Of a stretch of 64,000 bases of DNA, positions 1 to 7,795 are shown one piece after another. Position 1 is the stretch's first letter. Each line of letters opens with the position of its first letter. The notes beneath the pieces were generated by a model. The model did not search any database and was not told the DNA's origin. It saw only the letters and a program-made list of their open reading frames with translations. Location of the stretch: positions 1-64,000 of the forward strand of contig JACNKQ010000035.1 in the NCBI GenBank assembly GCA_014381945.1. Reading direction: 5' to 3'. Made by a program: the position numbers and the translations under genes. The DNA is from Actinomycetota bacterium. GTDB lineage: Bacteria > Actinomycetota > Acidimicrobiia > Acidimicrobiales > MedAcidi-G1.

Positions 1-319
1 TGATGTTGCCGATGTTCTTGCCCCGGGTGAGGCCGGCCTCGACCAGGGCGAACCCGGCCTGCATCAGGAACACGAGGCAGCCCGCCACGATCAGCCAGAG
101 GCTGGCCAGCAGGGCGTTGTTGTCGGCCGGGGTGATCTCCTGGGCGGCCGCCGGGCCGGCCATGACCAGGACGGCGCCGAGGATTCCGAAGAGGCCGAAG
201 CCGAGCTTGCGGATCTGGCTCCGATGCCGTCTCTCCTCCCAACTTCGGGACAGGCTCTTTGACAGACCCCTGGACGGTGGCTCTGAGAGTGAACGCGCTT
301 CGGTACGGGCACAGGTCAC
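1..319 (-). CDS. amt: Ammonium transporter, N-terminal part (cut by window edge)
   Basis: The reverse strand encodes a cleavable signal peptide (hydrophobic stretch ending in GPAAAQE) followed by a first membrane helix and the motif FALVEAGLTRGKNIGN, which is typical of the Amt/Mep/Rh channel family that moves ammonium across the cytoplasmic membrane. The rest of the protein lies outside the window. The start is uncertain. An in-frame ATG at 163 would cut the signal peptide in half. The only canonical start upstream is a GTG at 319, which has a G-rich stretch before it but gives a long basic N-terminus. A strong GGAGGAG sits at about 229-235 with no in-frame start behind it, so a sequence error is possible. 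Confidence 0.8.
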   Translation of the reverse strand, partial: MTCARTEARSLSEPPSRGLSKSLSRSWEERRHRSQIRKLGFGLFGILGAVLVMAGPAAAQEITPADNNALLASLWLIVAGCLVFLMQAGFALVEAGLTRGKNIGNI

Positions 320-455
320 GATGACCCCCTTCGGTTCGCGGGTGGATCTCCAAGGGCGAACGTACGCAGGCCCGGTTACACCACGGTTCGGTCAGCGTGA
401 CGCGTTGTGGTCGGCTCCCTGACCGGAACCTGACAGAACGGAGCCAGCAGCGGGG

Positions 456-1925
456 TCAGTCGGTGTGGGTCGGCTCGGCCACTTCAACGATCACCGGGAC
501 AGACATCGACTCGGCGACGACCTCGCGCATCCACGTCGCGGTCTCCTCGTCGGGTGCGCCGATCGACACGGCGTTGGCCTCGACGTCGATGTCGGTGAAG
601 GTCACCGCTGCACGCACCTCTGCGGGTAGTTGCCTGATGGCGGCCAGCAGCTCGTCGACCGTGTGGTCCACCCCCAGGCGCACCTCGAGGAACGGCACCT
701 CCGCCAGAATCGCCGCCGTCTCCGGACGGACTGGCTCGTCGCCCTTCAGGATCACGTAGCCCGTGTACTCCGGTTCGTGGTCGATCCCCCAGCCCGCCAC
801 CCGGCCGCCCTCGAGCCGGACGATCTCGGCGATCGGCTCGTCAAGGTCGAACTGGAGCATCAGGCGCGACCTGGCCTCGTCGAGCGTGATCCCGAACTCC
901 TCGGCGTACATCGCCGCATCCTCGTCCAGGGCCCCGTCGGAACCTGCCGCCCCCTCCTGCCCTTCCGGGGCACCTGCGGTCGGCTCCTCGTCGCCAGCAG
1001 TCAGCGCTGCCGAACCATCCGCCGCTTCCACTGGCCGTATCGACTCGAGGAACCAGAGGTCTCGGGCCAGACACCCGTCGGCCCAGGGCTGCACGAGGCT
1101 GAACGTGCTCGGGCTCCATTCCCATTCGGCATCGTCGGTCGACGGTTCCCTCCCGTATCCGCCCAACGCCACTTCGTGACCGGCGGACACGACCTCACCG
1201 AGCCCCCAGATCGAGTCACCGTCCGAACTCAGGAACGTCTGCGCCGCCGGGAAGACCACCAGGATCGGCGACCCACCCCAATCGGGATCCACATAGGCAC
1301 AGTCACCGTCGATCCGAAGCGTCCCCTCCAGGAGTTCGAGTGTCGAGGGACCCTCCGGGTCCCAGTCGAACTCTCGCAGAGGGAACGGCGCAGGCCGCTC
1401 CGCAGAGAAACCAGCCGGCAGGGTGAGCGACGGTTCCACGGTGGCCGAGGTGAGGAGGATGATGGTGCCTTTGTCGGTAACCAGTTCAGCGCTGCCGTCG
1501 TCGTGAACGGTGACGGTGACCGGGCCATAGAGATGCTCACGCAGGTCGAGCCAGTCGATCACGTCGCCACAGGCCATCTTCGTATTGCCAACGCCGCCCA
1601 GGACCAGCGTCGCACCGTCCGGCACCCATTGCCCGGACATGGAGTTGCACCCGAGGCTACCGTCGATCCAGCCGCCGGTGTCGAAGGTGATGTGCACGTC
1701 GGAGCCCTCGGGGGGTGGTTCGGTGATGCCTCCGGTGATCAGTCCGACGACGGACCACCGGGTGCCCACGAACCCGCCCCGGGTGGCCAACGGGGTCGTG
1801 GTGGTCGTCACGGTCGTGGAAGCGGGGCTGGAGGCCGGTGGAGCCGCGGTGTCGCTCGAACAGGCGGTCAGGGCCAGGACCAGCGCCAGGGTAAGGGTCA
1901 GGCCGGCGGTGCACGGGGGTCGCAT
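456..1925 (-). CDS. META/HslJ-domain lipoprotein
   Basis: This 489-residue protein begins with a lipoprotein signal peptide; the lipobox LTAC places the lipidated Cys near residue 22. A Thr-rich linker follows, then a META domain at about residues 52-155, recognised from GTRWSVVGL, GCNSMSGQW and the downstream MACGD segment. META proteins such as HslJ are small envelope proteins of poorly known function. The C-terminal two thirds are not recognised and include an acidic Gly/Glu/Ala-rich linker near residues 305-335. It is probably anchored outside the membrane. It stands alone, with about 210 bp of spacer upstream. Confidence 0.75.
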   Translation of the reverse strand: MRPPCTAGLTLTLALVLALTACSSDTAAPPASSPASTTVTTTTTPLATRGGFVGTRWSVVGLITGGITEPPPEGSDVHITFDTGGWIDGSLGCNSMSGQWVPDGATLVLGGVGNTKMACGDVIDWLDLREHLYGPVTVTVHDDGSAELVTDKGTIILLTSATVEPSLTLPAGFSAERPAPFPLREFDWDPEGPSTLELLEGTLRIDGDCAYVDPDWGGSPILVVFPAAQTFLSSDGDSIWGLGEVVSAGHEVALGGYGREPSTDDAEWEWSPSTFSLVQPWADGCLARDLWFLESIRPVEAADGSAALTAGDEEPTAGAPEGQEGAAGSDGALDEDAAMYAEEFGITLDEARSRLMLQFDLDEPIAEIVRLEGGRVAGWGIDHEPEYTGYVILKGDEPVRPETAAILAEVPFLEVRLGVDHTVDELLAAIRQLPAEVRAAVTFTDIDVEANAVSIGAPDEETATWMREVVAESMSVPVIVEVAEPTHTD

Positions 1926-2062
1926 CGGTCAGGTCTCCACGGGTCGATCGTCACCGGTTGGGACGATGCGAAGGGGGTTCCTGGTTCCCGAGAGATGCCA
2001 CCGCTCCTACCTGCATCGGCGCCCCTCCTCCGCCGACCAACGTCACGCACACAGGGGGAATC

Positions 2063-2080
2063 GTCAACCCGACCGTTGAC
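2063..2080. promoter_or_regulatory. Inverted repeat, possible operator
   Basis: GTCAAC, six bases, then GTTGAC form a perfect 6-6-6 inverted repeat about 45 bp upstream of the -10 box of the winged-helix gene at 2136. It could be an autoregulatory site. This is inference from position and symmetry only. Confidence 0.3.
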
Positions 2081-2123
2081 GGGTGGTTCACGGGGGCGAA
2101 ACGCACCCGAAACAGGGCATCCG

Positions 2124-2129
2124 TACGGT
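2124..2129 (+). promoter_or_regulatory. -10 box of leaderless promoter
   Basis: TACGGT ends 6 nt before the ATG at 2136, so transcription should begin at or next to the start codon. Confidence 0.5.
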
Positions 2130-2135
2130 GCGCAC

Positions 2136-2648
2136 ATGCATCAGGGGAATCTGGACGACCTGGCGATCGTGCGGTGGCCGGCCGAGTCCGACCGACTCGA
2201 ACGGCTGCGGGCCGCCGGGACCCCCCGCCTGGCGCTGGTGGCGCCCCACGCCCCGCCCTTCACCGTCAACGACCCGCTCGAGGACTGGGTGCGGATGCCC
2301 GCCGACGAGGGCGACGTCCGGGCCAGGGCCCGATGCCTGCTCTCACGCTGCGACAGCAGCGTGTCCCATGAGCCCGAGTTGGCCGACGACCGGGTCCTGA
2401 GGTTCGGCCGCTGGTGGACCACGCTCACCCCCGTCGAGGCCCGTCTGGCCGGGCTGCTGTCCGACCGGTTCGGCCACGTCGTGCCGCGAACCGACCTGGC
2501 ACGTGTCGGCTGGCCCGCCGGGCTGCCCAGCCGCAACAGCCTCGACGTGCAACTCGGCCGCCTCCGTCGGCGCATCGACGGCTCCGGCCTGGTGCTGCGC
2601 ACCGTGCGCTCCCGGGGCTGCATGCTCGACGCCCGACCCGCCGCCTGA
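2136..2648 (+). CDS. Orphan winged-helix DNA-binding protein (OmpR/PhoB C-terminal type)
   Basis: This 170-residue protein carries a C-terminal winged helix of the OmpR/PhoB class at about residues 90-165, with the LTPVEARLAGLL first helix and a basic recognition region around NSLDVQLGRLRRRI. The first 85 residues do not show the Asp/Lys pattern of a working receiver domain, so phosphorelay control is unlikely. The ATG at 2136 is chosen because a TACGGT box lies 6 nt upstream. It is probably a transcription factor. It ends 53 bp before the Fe-S oxidoreductase gene, which has its own promoter, and it could regulate that gene; this is not shown. Confidence 0.7.
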   Translation: MHQGNLDDLAIVRWPAESDRLERLRAAGTPRLALVAPHAPPFTVNDPLEDWVRMPADEGDVRARARCLLSRCDSSVSHEPELADDRVLRFGRWWTTLTPVEARLAGLLSDRFGHVVPRTDLARVGWPAGLPSRNSLDVQLGRLRRRIDGSGLVLRTVRSRGCMLDARPAA

Positions 2649-2686
2649 GCGCCCTCCCGAAGGCCCACCACCCCGACCGCCGGGGC

Positions 2687-2692
2687 TACTCT
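2687..2692 (+). promoter_or_regulatory. -10 box of leaderless promoter
   Basis: TACTCT ends 9 nt before the ATG at 2702. Confidence 0.45.
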
Positions 2693-2701
2693 GCGGCCAC
2701 C

Positions 2702-4915
2702 ATGGACCAGCGCAAGTTCAAGCCCCACCACGCCGCCATCGGGCTCGGCGTCCTCGTCGCCCTGTTCACCGCAGCCTCCGGCATCGCCGCAACGGTAAAC
2801 GGCTGGCACGACGACTCCGAGATCACCCGGGAGGTCTTCGGGAACATCCCCGATGCCCTCAAGGTGACCTTCTACACGGTCATCCCCGTGCTGATCGTCT
2901 ACGGCGCCGTCCTGTTCGCCAACCGCATGAAGAACTGGGAGCGCGGCACCCCCGACAACCGGTCCACCACCGCCGGCAACGCCAAGCGCCGCTTCGGCGA
3001 CTTCCGGGCCGGCGTCTACATGCAGACGCTGCTGCGCGAGCCGGCCGCCGGCCTCATGCATTCGCTCATCTACTTCCCGTTCCTGATCCTGCTGGCGGTC
3101 ACAACCGTCCTCGAGGTCAACCACCAGGTCCCCGAGGGCCTCAAGTTCCTGCACGGCGACGTGTACCGGGCGTACACGCTGGTCGGCGACGTCGCCGGCG
3201 TGCTGTTCCTGGTCGGCGTGGTCTGGGCGCTGCTGCGCCGCTTCGGACCGCGCCGGTTCCGTCCCTACCGCATCCGCATCAAGACCAAGCCCGAGCACGC
3301 CGCCGGCCTGATCGTGTTCGCCGCCATCGGCGTGACCGGCTTCGCCGCCGAGGCGTTCCGCATCGCCGCCACCGCCGCCGATCACGGCGGCGAACTCCCG
3401 TCGGCCGAGACCTGGTCGGTGGTCGGCTACCCGCTGGCCGGGGCCGTCGACTCGATCGGGTTCTTCGCCGACTCGATCCACGGCTGGCACCAGGTCATGT
3501 GGATCGCCCACGTGCTGGCATTCATGGCCTTCCTGGCGCTCCTGCCGATCACGATGCTGCGCCACATGTTCACGTCGCCGCTCAACATGTACCTCAAGGA
3601 CCGCGACCGGCCCAAGGGCGCCATGAAGCCGCTGCCCGACCTCATGGAGACCGAACTCGAGAGCTTCGGCGTGGCCACCATCGAGGACTTCACCTGGAAG
3701 CAGTTGCTCGACACCGACTCGTGCACCATGTGCGGCCGCTGCACAGCCGTCTGTCCGGCCCACGCCACCGGCAAGCCACTCGACCCCCGCGAGATCGTGC
3801 TCAAGACCGGCGAGGTCATGGCCGCCACCGGCACCCCGGTCGTGTCACCACCGATCGGCACCGACGACGAGGTCACCGTGCCCGCCAACTGGATGTTCGA
3901 CCGCATCACCTCCGAGGAGCTGTGGGCGTGCACCACCTGCCGTGCCTGCGACGAGGCCTGCCCGGTCAACATCGAGATCCTCGACAAGATCCTCGACATG
4001 CGCCGCTACCTGTCGCTCATGGAATCCGACTTCCCCACCGAACTGGGCGCTGCCTACCGCTCCATGGAGAACTCGGGCAACCCGTGGGGCCTCTCGCAGA
4101 GCGACCGCACCGAATGGGTCGGCGACCTCGAGGGCATCGAGGTCATCGACGGCGGCGACCCGTTCGAGGCCGAGTACCTCTACTGGGTGGGCTGCGCCGG
4201 ATCGTTCGACGACAAGAACAAGAAGGTGTCGAGGGCCATGGCCCAGCTCATGCAGCGGGCCGGCGTGTCGTTTTCGATCCTCGGCCCTTCCGAGATGTGC
4301 ACCGGCGACCCTGCCCGGCGCTCCGGCAACGAGTACATCTTCCAGATGCTGGCCATGCAGAACGTCGAGACCCTCAACGGCATGGGCGTAAAGAAGATCG
4401 TCACCCAGTGCCCCCACTGCTTCAACACGCTCGCCAACGAATACCCGCAGATGGGCGGCCACTACGAGGTCGTCCACCACAGTCAACTGCTCGAATGGCT
4501 CGTCGACCAGGGAAAGCTCGACCTGTCCGGGGCCCGACTCGACGAACGGCTCGTCTACCACGACTCCTGCTACCTGGGTCGCCACAACGACGTCTACATG
4601 GCCCCCCGTCGGGTGGTCGGCAGCATCGGCGGCATCGAGCTGGTCGAGGCCGAGCGCAGCGGCACCAAGGGCATGTGCTGCGGTGCAGGCGGTGGCCGCA
4701 TGTGGATGGAGGAGGACATCGGCAAGAACATCAACGTCGAACGCTCCCAGGAACTGCTGGCCACCGGCGCCACGCGCATCGCCACAGCTTGTCCGTTCTG
4801 CTACGTCATGATCGACGACGGCGTCAAGGGCGAAGGCGTCGAGGAATCAGAGGTGAAGGTGGGCGACATCGCCCTCCACGTGCTCGAAGCTCTCCAGAAC
4901 GGCGAGGCCGGCTAG
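2702..4915 (+). CDS. Membrane-bound heterodisulfide-reductase-like Fe-S oxidoreductase
   Basis: This 737-residue protein has three parts. Residues 1-310 hold about six membrane helices like a NarI/DsrM-type cytochrome b domain, with His residues that could bind haem. Two 4Fe-4S motifs follow, CTMCGRCTAVCP near residue 341 and CTTCRACDEACP near 410. Two CCG (HdrD-type) domains begin near residues 498 and 623, with the pairs CPHC and MCCGAGGG plus CPFC. This is the layout of HdrD/DsrMK/GlpC-like proteins that pass electrons between membrane quinone and a soluble thiol or dehydrogenase partner. The physiological partner is unknown; acyl-CoA/ETF or lactate oxidation are options. It is followed by a hairpin-rich repeat. 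Confidence 0.85.
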   Translation: MDQRKFKPHHAAIGLGVLVALFTAASGIAATVNGWHDDSEITREVFGNIPDALKVTFYTVIPVLIVYGAVLFANRMKNWERGTPDNRSTTAGNAKRRFGDFRAGVYMQTLLREPAAGLMHSLIYFPFLILLAVTTVLEVNHQVPEGLKFLHGDVYRAYTLVGDVAGVLFLVGVVWALLRRFGPRRFRPYRIRIKTKPEHAAGLIVFAAIGVTGFAAEAFRIAATAADHGGELPSAETWSVVGYPLAGAVDSIGFFADSIHGWHQVMWIAHVLAFMAFLALLPITMLRHMFTSPLNMYLKDRDRPKGAMKPLPDLMETELESFGVATIEDFTWKQLLDTDSCTMCGRCTAVCPAHATGKPLDPREIVLKTGEVMAATGTPVVSPPIGTDDEVTVPANWMFDRITSEELWACTTCRACDEACPVNIEILDKILDMRRYLSLMESDFPTELGAAYRSMENSGNPWGLSQSDRTEWVGDLEGIEVIDGGDPFEAEYLYWVGCAGSFDDKNKKVSRAMAQLMQRAGVSFSILGPSEMCTGDPARRSGNEYIFQMLAMQNVETLNGMGVKKIVTQCPHCFNTLANEYPQMGGHYEVVHHSQLLEWLVDQGKLDLSGARLDERLVYHDSCYLGRHNDVYMAPRRVVGSIGGIELVEAERSGTKGMCCGAGGGRMWMEEDIGKNINVERSQELLATGATRIATACPFCYVMIDDGVKGEGVEESEVKVGDIALHVLEALQNGEAG

Positions 4916-4960
4916 GCGCACTCGGCCGCAGAGTTGGTTGCAGCCGGCTGGGTGGTCTCC

Positions 4961-5044
4961 GTGACACGAGGCCCGTCCCCCTATCACTTGTGGGCAAGTG
5001 ACACGAGGCCCGTCCCCCTATCACTTGCGTCCCCCTATCACTTG
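4961..5044. repeat. 30-bp tandem intergenic repeat
   Basis: Two identical 30-bp copies (4961-4990 and 4998-5027), each running from GTGACACGAG to CTATCACTTG, are separated by TGGGCAA. A truncated third copy of the last 17 bp follows at 5028-5044. Each full copy can fold, because GTGA/CAAGTGA at one end pairs with TCAC/TCACTTG at the other. It sits between convergent genes. It looks like a REP- or MITE-type intergenic repeat; no transposase is nearby. Confidence 0.85.
4984..5001. terminator. Hairpin between convergent genes
   Basis: TCACTTG, the loop TGGG and CAAGTGA form a perfect 7-bp stem inside the tandem repeat. It could act as a bidirectional terminator for the Fe-S gene and dcd. There is no T-tract. 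Confidence 0.4.
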
Positions 5045-5056
5045 TGGGCCGATCGC

Positions 5057-5623
5057 TCAGCGCTCGAAGTTCTCCCAGTAGCGGCTGGGCCGGGGACCCT
5101 GTTGGCCCCGGTACTTCGAGCCGAGCACGCCTGACCCGTACGGGTTGTCGGCGGCCGAGGTCATCTGCACGAACGAGATCTGGCCGACCTTCATGTCCGG
5201 GTAGAGCGTGATCGGCAGGCTGGCCACGTTGGACAGCTCGAGGGTGAGCTGGCCGTCCCAGCCGGCGTCGACGTAGCCGGCGGTCGAGTGGATGAGCAGC
5301 CCGAGGCGACCGAGGCTGGACTTGCCCTCGAGGCGGGCCACCAGGTCGTCGGGCACGACCACGCGCTCCAGCGTGGAGCCCAGCACGAACTCGCCCGGGT
5401 GGAGGATGAACGGATCGTCGTCGGTGGCCTCGACCTGCTCGGTCAGGTCTGTGAGGTCCTCCCTGACGTCGATCAGGCCCCGGGTGTGGTTACGGAAGAC
5501 GAGGAACCGGTGGTCCAGGTGCAGGTCGATCGACGAGGGCTGCACACAGGAGTCGTCGAACGGCTCGATGACGATACGGCCGGCGGCGATGGCCTCGCGC
5601 AGGGAACGGTCAGAGAGGATCAT
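5057..5623 (-). CDS. dcd: dCTP deaminase
   Basis: This 188-residue protein matches the trimeric dCTP deaminase/dUTPase fold. Landmarks are the N-terminal MILSDRSLREAI, GEFVLGSTLE, GKSSLGRLGL and the catalytic region HSTAGYVDAGWDG followed by LTLELSN, which carries the active-site Glu. It makes dUTP or, in the bifunctional actinobacterial type, dUMP directly from dCTP for thymidylate synthesis. The C-terminal SKYRGQQGPRPSR is the lid over the nucleotide. The start is fixed by the ATG and a TAGCAT box 9 nt upstream. Whether this copy is bifunctional cannot be read with certainty here. Confidence 0.95.
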   Translation of the reverse strand: MILSDRSLREAIAAGRIVIEPFDDSCVQPSSIDLHLDHRFLVFRNHTRGLIDVREDLTDLTEQVEATDDDPFILHPGEFVLGSTLERVVVPDDLVARLEGKSSLGRLGLLIHSTAGYVDAGWDGQLTLELSNVASLPITLYPDMKVGQISFVQMTSAADNPYGSGVLGSKYRGQQGPRPSRYWENFER

Positions 5624-5632
5624 GGCCAGCCG

Positions 5633-5638
5633 ATGCTA
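5633..5638 (-). promoter_or_regulatory. -10 box of leaderless dcd promoter
   Basis: On the reverse strand TAGCAT ends 9 nt before the dcd ATG at 5623. Confidence 0.45.
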
Positions 5639-5667
5639 GGCCGGGCGATGAGGTGCCGCTGCCGGTG

Positions 5668-6651
5668 TCACGACGATGCGTCGGCGATGAGCGAGATGAT
5701 CTCGAACATCACGGCCATCGACCGGTAGCTGGTGATGTGGTTGGGCGAATCGATCGTCGGCATGAGGCAGACCACGTCGCCGCCGATGACATTCTTGCCG
5801 CGCACCGAACGGATGAGCTGCACCACCTGGTCCATGCCGAAGCCCTCGATGCCCGCCTCGATGTTGGCAACACCGGGGGCGACCGTCGGGTCGAGGCAGT
5901 CGAGGTCGAACGTGATGTACAGCGGGCGGTCGCCGATGCGTTCGTCGATGACCTCCATGACCCGTCCGGGACCCATCTCGTCGTAGTCCTGCTTGCGTAT
6001 GACCTCGTACCCGAGGGCATACGACGGTTCGAGCCAGTCGAGGCTGCGGACGTTGCCCCGGATGCCGACCTGCACGGAGTGCTCCGGGTCGACGTGCCCG
6101 CCGTTGACGAGGTAGCCGGCCCAGTGGGCGGCGGACTTCACGGCCCCGAGGAAGTGGGGGATGTTGTGGTAGGCGTCGGTGTGGGCGTCGAAGTGCAGCA
6201 GGCAGACCTTCTCTCCGTCGGTCAGGCGGGCGCCCTCGCCGGCGATGCCCTGGAGGATGCCGCCGGTGATCGAATGGTCGCCGCCGATCGACACCGGTCG
6301 GCAGCCTGCCTCGCCGACCTCCCGGTAGAAGTCGGTGATGTCCTCGATGCAGGCCTCGTTGTCGTTGGCCCGGGGCAGGGGCACGTCACCGATGTCGTGG
6401 ATGCGGCACGACTCCCACGGGTCGAGTCCGAAGTCGTTGTGGACCCGTCGCCCGAGGGCCGAGATGTCTCGCACGGCCCGGGGGCCGAGGTGCTGGTCGC
6501 GCTGCGTGGTGCCGTTGCCGGTGCTGTGCGGCACGCCGATCAGGCCGATGTCGGCGTTGGCCGGGTCGGGGTCGTGGAGGCAGCGGAACAGGGTGGGGAT
6601 GCCGTGCCAGAACAGGCCGTCCATCATCCGCTGCAGGTCGGATCCCGGCAT
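5668..6651 (-). CDS. Ureohydrolase (agmatinase/arginase family)
   Basis: This 327-residue protein has the binuclear Mn motifs of the arginase/agmatinase family: GGDHS near residue 137, DAHTDAYH near 165 and FDLDCLDP near 250. It hydrolyses a guanidino compound to urea plus an amine or amino acid; candidates are agmatine, guanidinobutyrate or guanidine, and sequence alone does not settle it. The ATG at 6651 is preceded by GAGGGGAG. It lies 29 bp downstream of the HD-domain gene on the same strand, so the VOC, HD and ureohydrolase genes probably form one transcript. Confidence 0.85.
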   Translation of the reverse strand: MPGSDLQRMMDGLFWHGIPTLFRCLHDPDPANADIGLIGVPHSTGNGTTQRDQHLGPRAVRDISALGRRVHNDFGLDPWESCRIHDIGDVPLPRANDNEACIEDITDFYREVGEAGCRPVSIGGDHSITGGILQGIAGEGARLTDGEKVCLLHFDAHTDAYHNIPHFLGAVKSAAHWAGYLVNGGHVDPEHSVQVGIRGNVRSLDWLEPSYALGYEVIRKQDYDEMGPGRVMEVIDERIGDRPLYITFDLDCLDPTVAPGVANIEAGIEGFGMDQVVQLIRSVRGKNVIGGDVVCLMPTIDSPNHITSYRSMAVMFEIISLIADASS

Positions 6652-6680
6652 CGCTCCCCTCCTCGATCGCCGACGTGGAC

Positions 6681-7271
6681 TCAGCCGCCGCCGACCGGTT
6701 GGCCGGTCCACGGGTTGGTGCCGAAGAACTGGCGGATCAGCGGCTCGTAGTGGCCGAGTGGGTTCGAGTCGTAGCCCGGGTCGAACGCCGGCGAGTCGTA
6801 CTCGGCGCAGAACTCCTCGGTGAGGACGTAGTGGGGCGAATCGGCGTACTGGTCGCGGGTGTTGCGGTCCATGCCCAGGTGGTGCCAGAAGTAGTACCCC
6901 TGGAAGATGCCGTGGTGCTCGACCATCCAGTGGTTGGCCTCGGACACGAAGGGCTTGAGGATCGCCGCCCCCACGTCGGGGTGGTTGTAGGGGGTGAGCG
7001 GGTCGCCCAGGTCGTGGAGCAGGGCGCACAGCACGTACTCGTCGTCTCGGCCTGCGCGTTCGGCCCGTGTGGCGGTCTGGACGCTGTGCTCGAGGCGGTC
7101 GACGGGAAAGCCGCCGTAGTCGTTGTGCAGGTTCTCGAACTGTTCGAGGATCCGGTCGGGGAGGGCGGCGTTGAGTTCACCGCGCTGCTCCATGATGAGC
7201 ATCCAATCGTCCTTCGTGGACTCCTCGAACGAGCGGAACGATGCACGTGGGGGTGCCGTCTGGTCGGTCAC
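6681..7271 (-). CDS. HD-domain protein resembling PhnZ/MIOX-type diiron oxygenases
   Basis: This 196-residue protein has a metal-binding HD domain: His in LEHSVQTA, the His-Asp pair in LLHDLGD, further His residues in YNHPDVGAA and EHHGIFQGYYFWHH, and a late Asp. HD proteins of this length that lack nucleotide-cyclase partners include PhnZ, which cleaves 2-amino-1-hydroxyethylphosphonate with a mixed-valence diiron centre, and phosphohydrolases. The neighbouring ureohydrolase and VOC protein do not identify the substrate. Its start overlaps the VOC stop by 4 bp, so the two are translationally coupled. Confidence 0.65.
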   Translation of the reverse strand: MTDQTAPPRASFRSFEESTKDDWMLIMEQRGELNAALPDRILEQFENLHNDYGGFPVDRLEHSVQTATRAERAGRDDEYVLCALLHDLGDPLTPYNHPDVGAAILKPFVSEANHWMVEHHGIFQGYYFWHHLGMDRNTRDQYADSPHYVLTEEFCAEYDSPAFDPGYDSNPLGHYEPLIRQFFGTNPWTGQPVGGG

Positions 7272-7741
7272 TCGGATTCTCCTGGGTCAAATTCGGAAAT
7301 GGCGGCGGCGGCCTCGGCGTCGGGACCCGGGCCGGGTGTCGCCAGCGACCACTGGTGGCCGTAGGGGTCGGCTAGGCGTGCGTAGCGGTCGCCCCAGAAC
7401 ATGTCCTCGGGGCCGTGGAGCAGCGTGGCGCCGGCGGCGACGGCCCGCTCGACCGAGGCATCGACGTCGGCGACGTCGCGGTGCAGGCAGATCGGGGTGC
7501 CGCCGATGGCCGTGGGTGAGGTGCCCTGTCCGCCGTGCATCTCGGGGAAGTCGTCGGTCACGAAGATGACGAACCCGTCGAACGAGACCTCGGCATGGAT
7601 GACCCGACCATCGGGCAGGGAGTGGCGCATCAGTTCCTCGGCGCCGAAAGCCTCGGCGTAGAAGGCCAGCGCAGCGTCGCAGTCGTCGACGACGATCTCC
7701 GGAATGACCTCGGTGCGCAGCGGTCGGTGCGGTTCGCTCAT
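7268..7741 (-). CDS. VOC/glyoxalase-fold protein
   Basis: This 157-residue single VOC unit (PhnB/bleomycin-resistance type) has two beta-alpha-beta-beta-beta halves. The first contains DDCDAALAFYAEAFGA and the second the signature DRYARLADPYGHQWSLA. Such proteins bind a metal or small ligand, and their activities range from epimerase to sequestration. The substrate is unknown. It is the first gene of the VOC-HD-ureohydrolase set and has a leaderless promoter box just upstream. Confidence 0.75.
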   Translation of the reverse strand: MSEPHRPLRTEVIPEIVVDDCDAALAFYAEAFGAEELMRHSLPDGRVIHAEVSFDGFVIFVTDDFPEMHGGQGTSPTAIGGTPICLHRDVADVDASVERAVAAGATLLHGPEDMFWGDRYARLADPYGHQWSLATPGPGPDAEAAAAISEFDPGESE

Positions 7742-7748
7742 GCCAGCG

Positions 7749-7754
7749 AGCGTA
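7749..7754 (-). promoter_or_regulatory. -10 box of leaderless promoter
   Basis: On the reverse strand TACGCT ends 7 nt before the ATG at 7741. Confidence 0.5.
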
Positions 7755-7795
7755 CGGCACGTCGGCGCCCGATTCCCGAGCCGGGGACGACCGGG

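Noticed and set aside
630-2648. 672-residue forward ORF over the lipoprotein gene
   Set aside because: Its first 500 codons are the antisense of the META lipoprotein. Only the last 170 codons, from the ATG at 2136, form a recognisable protein.
2141-3763. 540-residue reverse ORF opposite the winged-helix and Fe-S genes
   Set aside because: Composition typical of a GC-rich antisense shadow; the forward strand encodes clear domains.
5668-7029. 453-residue version of the ureohydrolase
   Set aside because: The extra N-terminal 126 residues are the out-of-frame copy of the HD gene; the ATG at 6651 has a good ribosome site.
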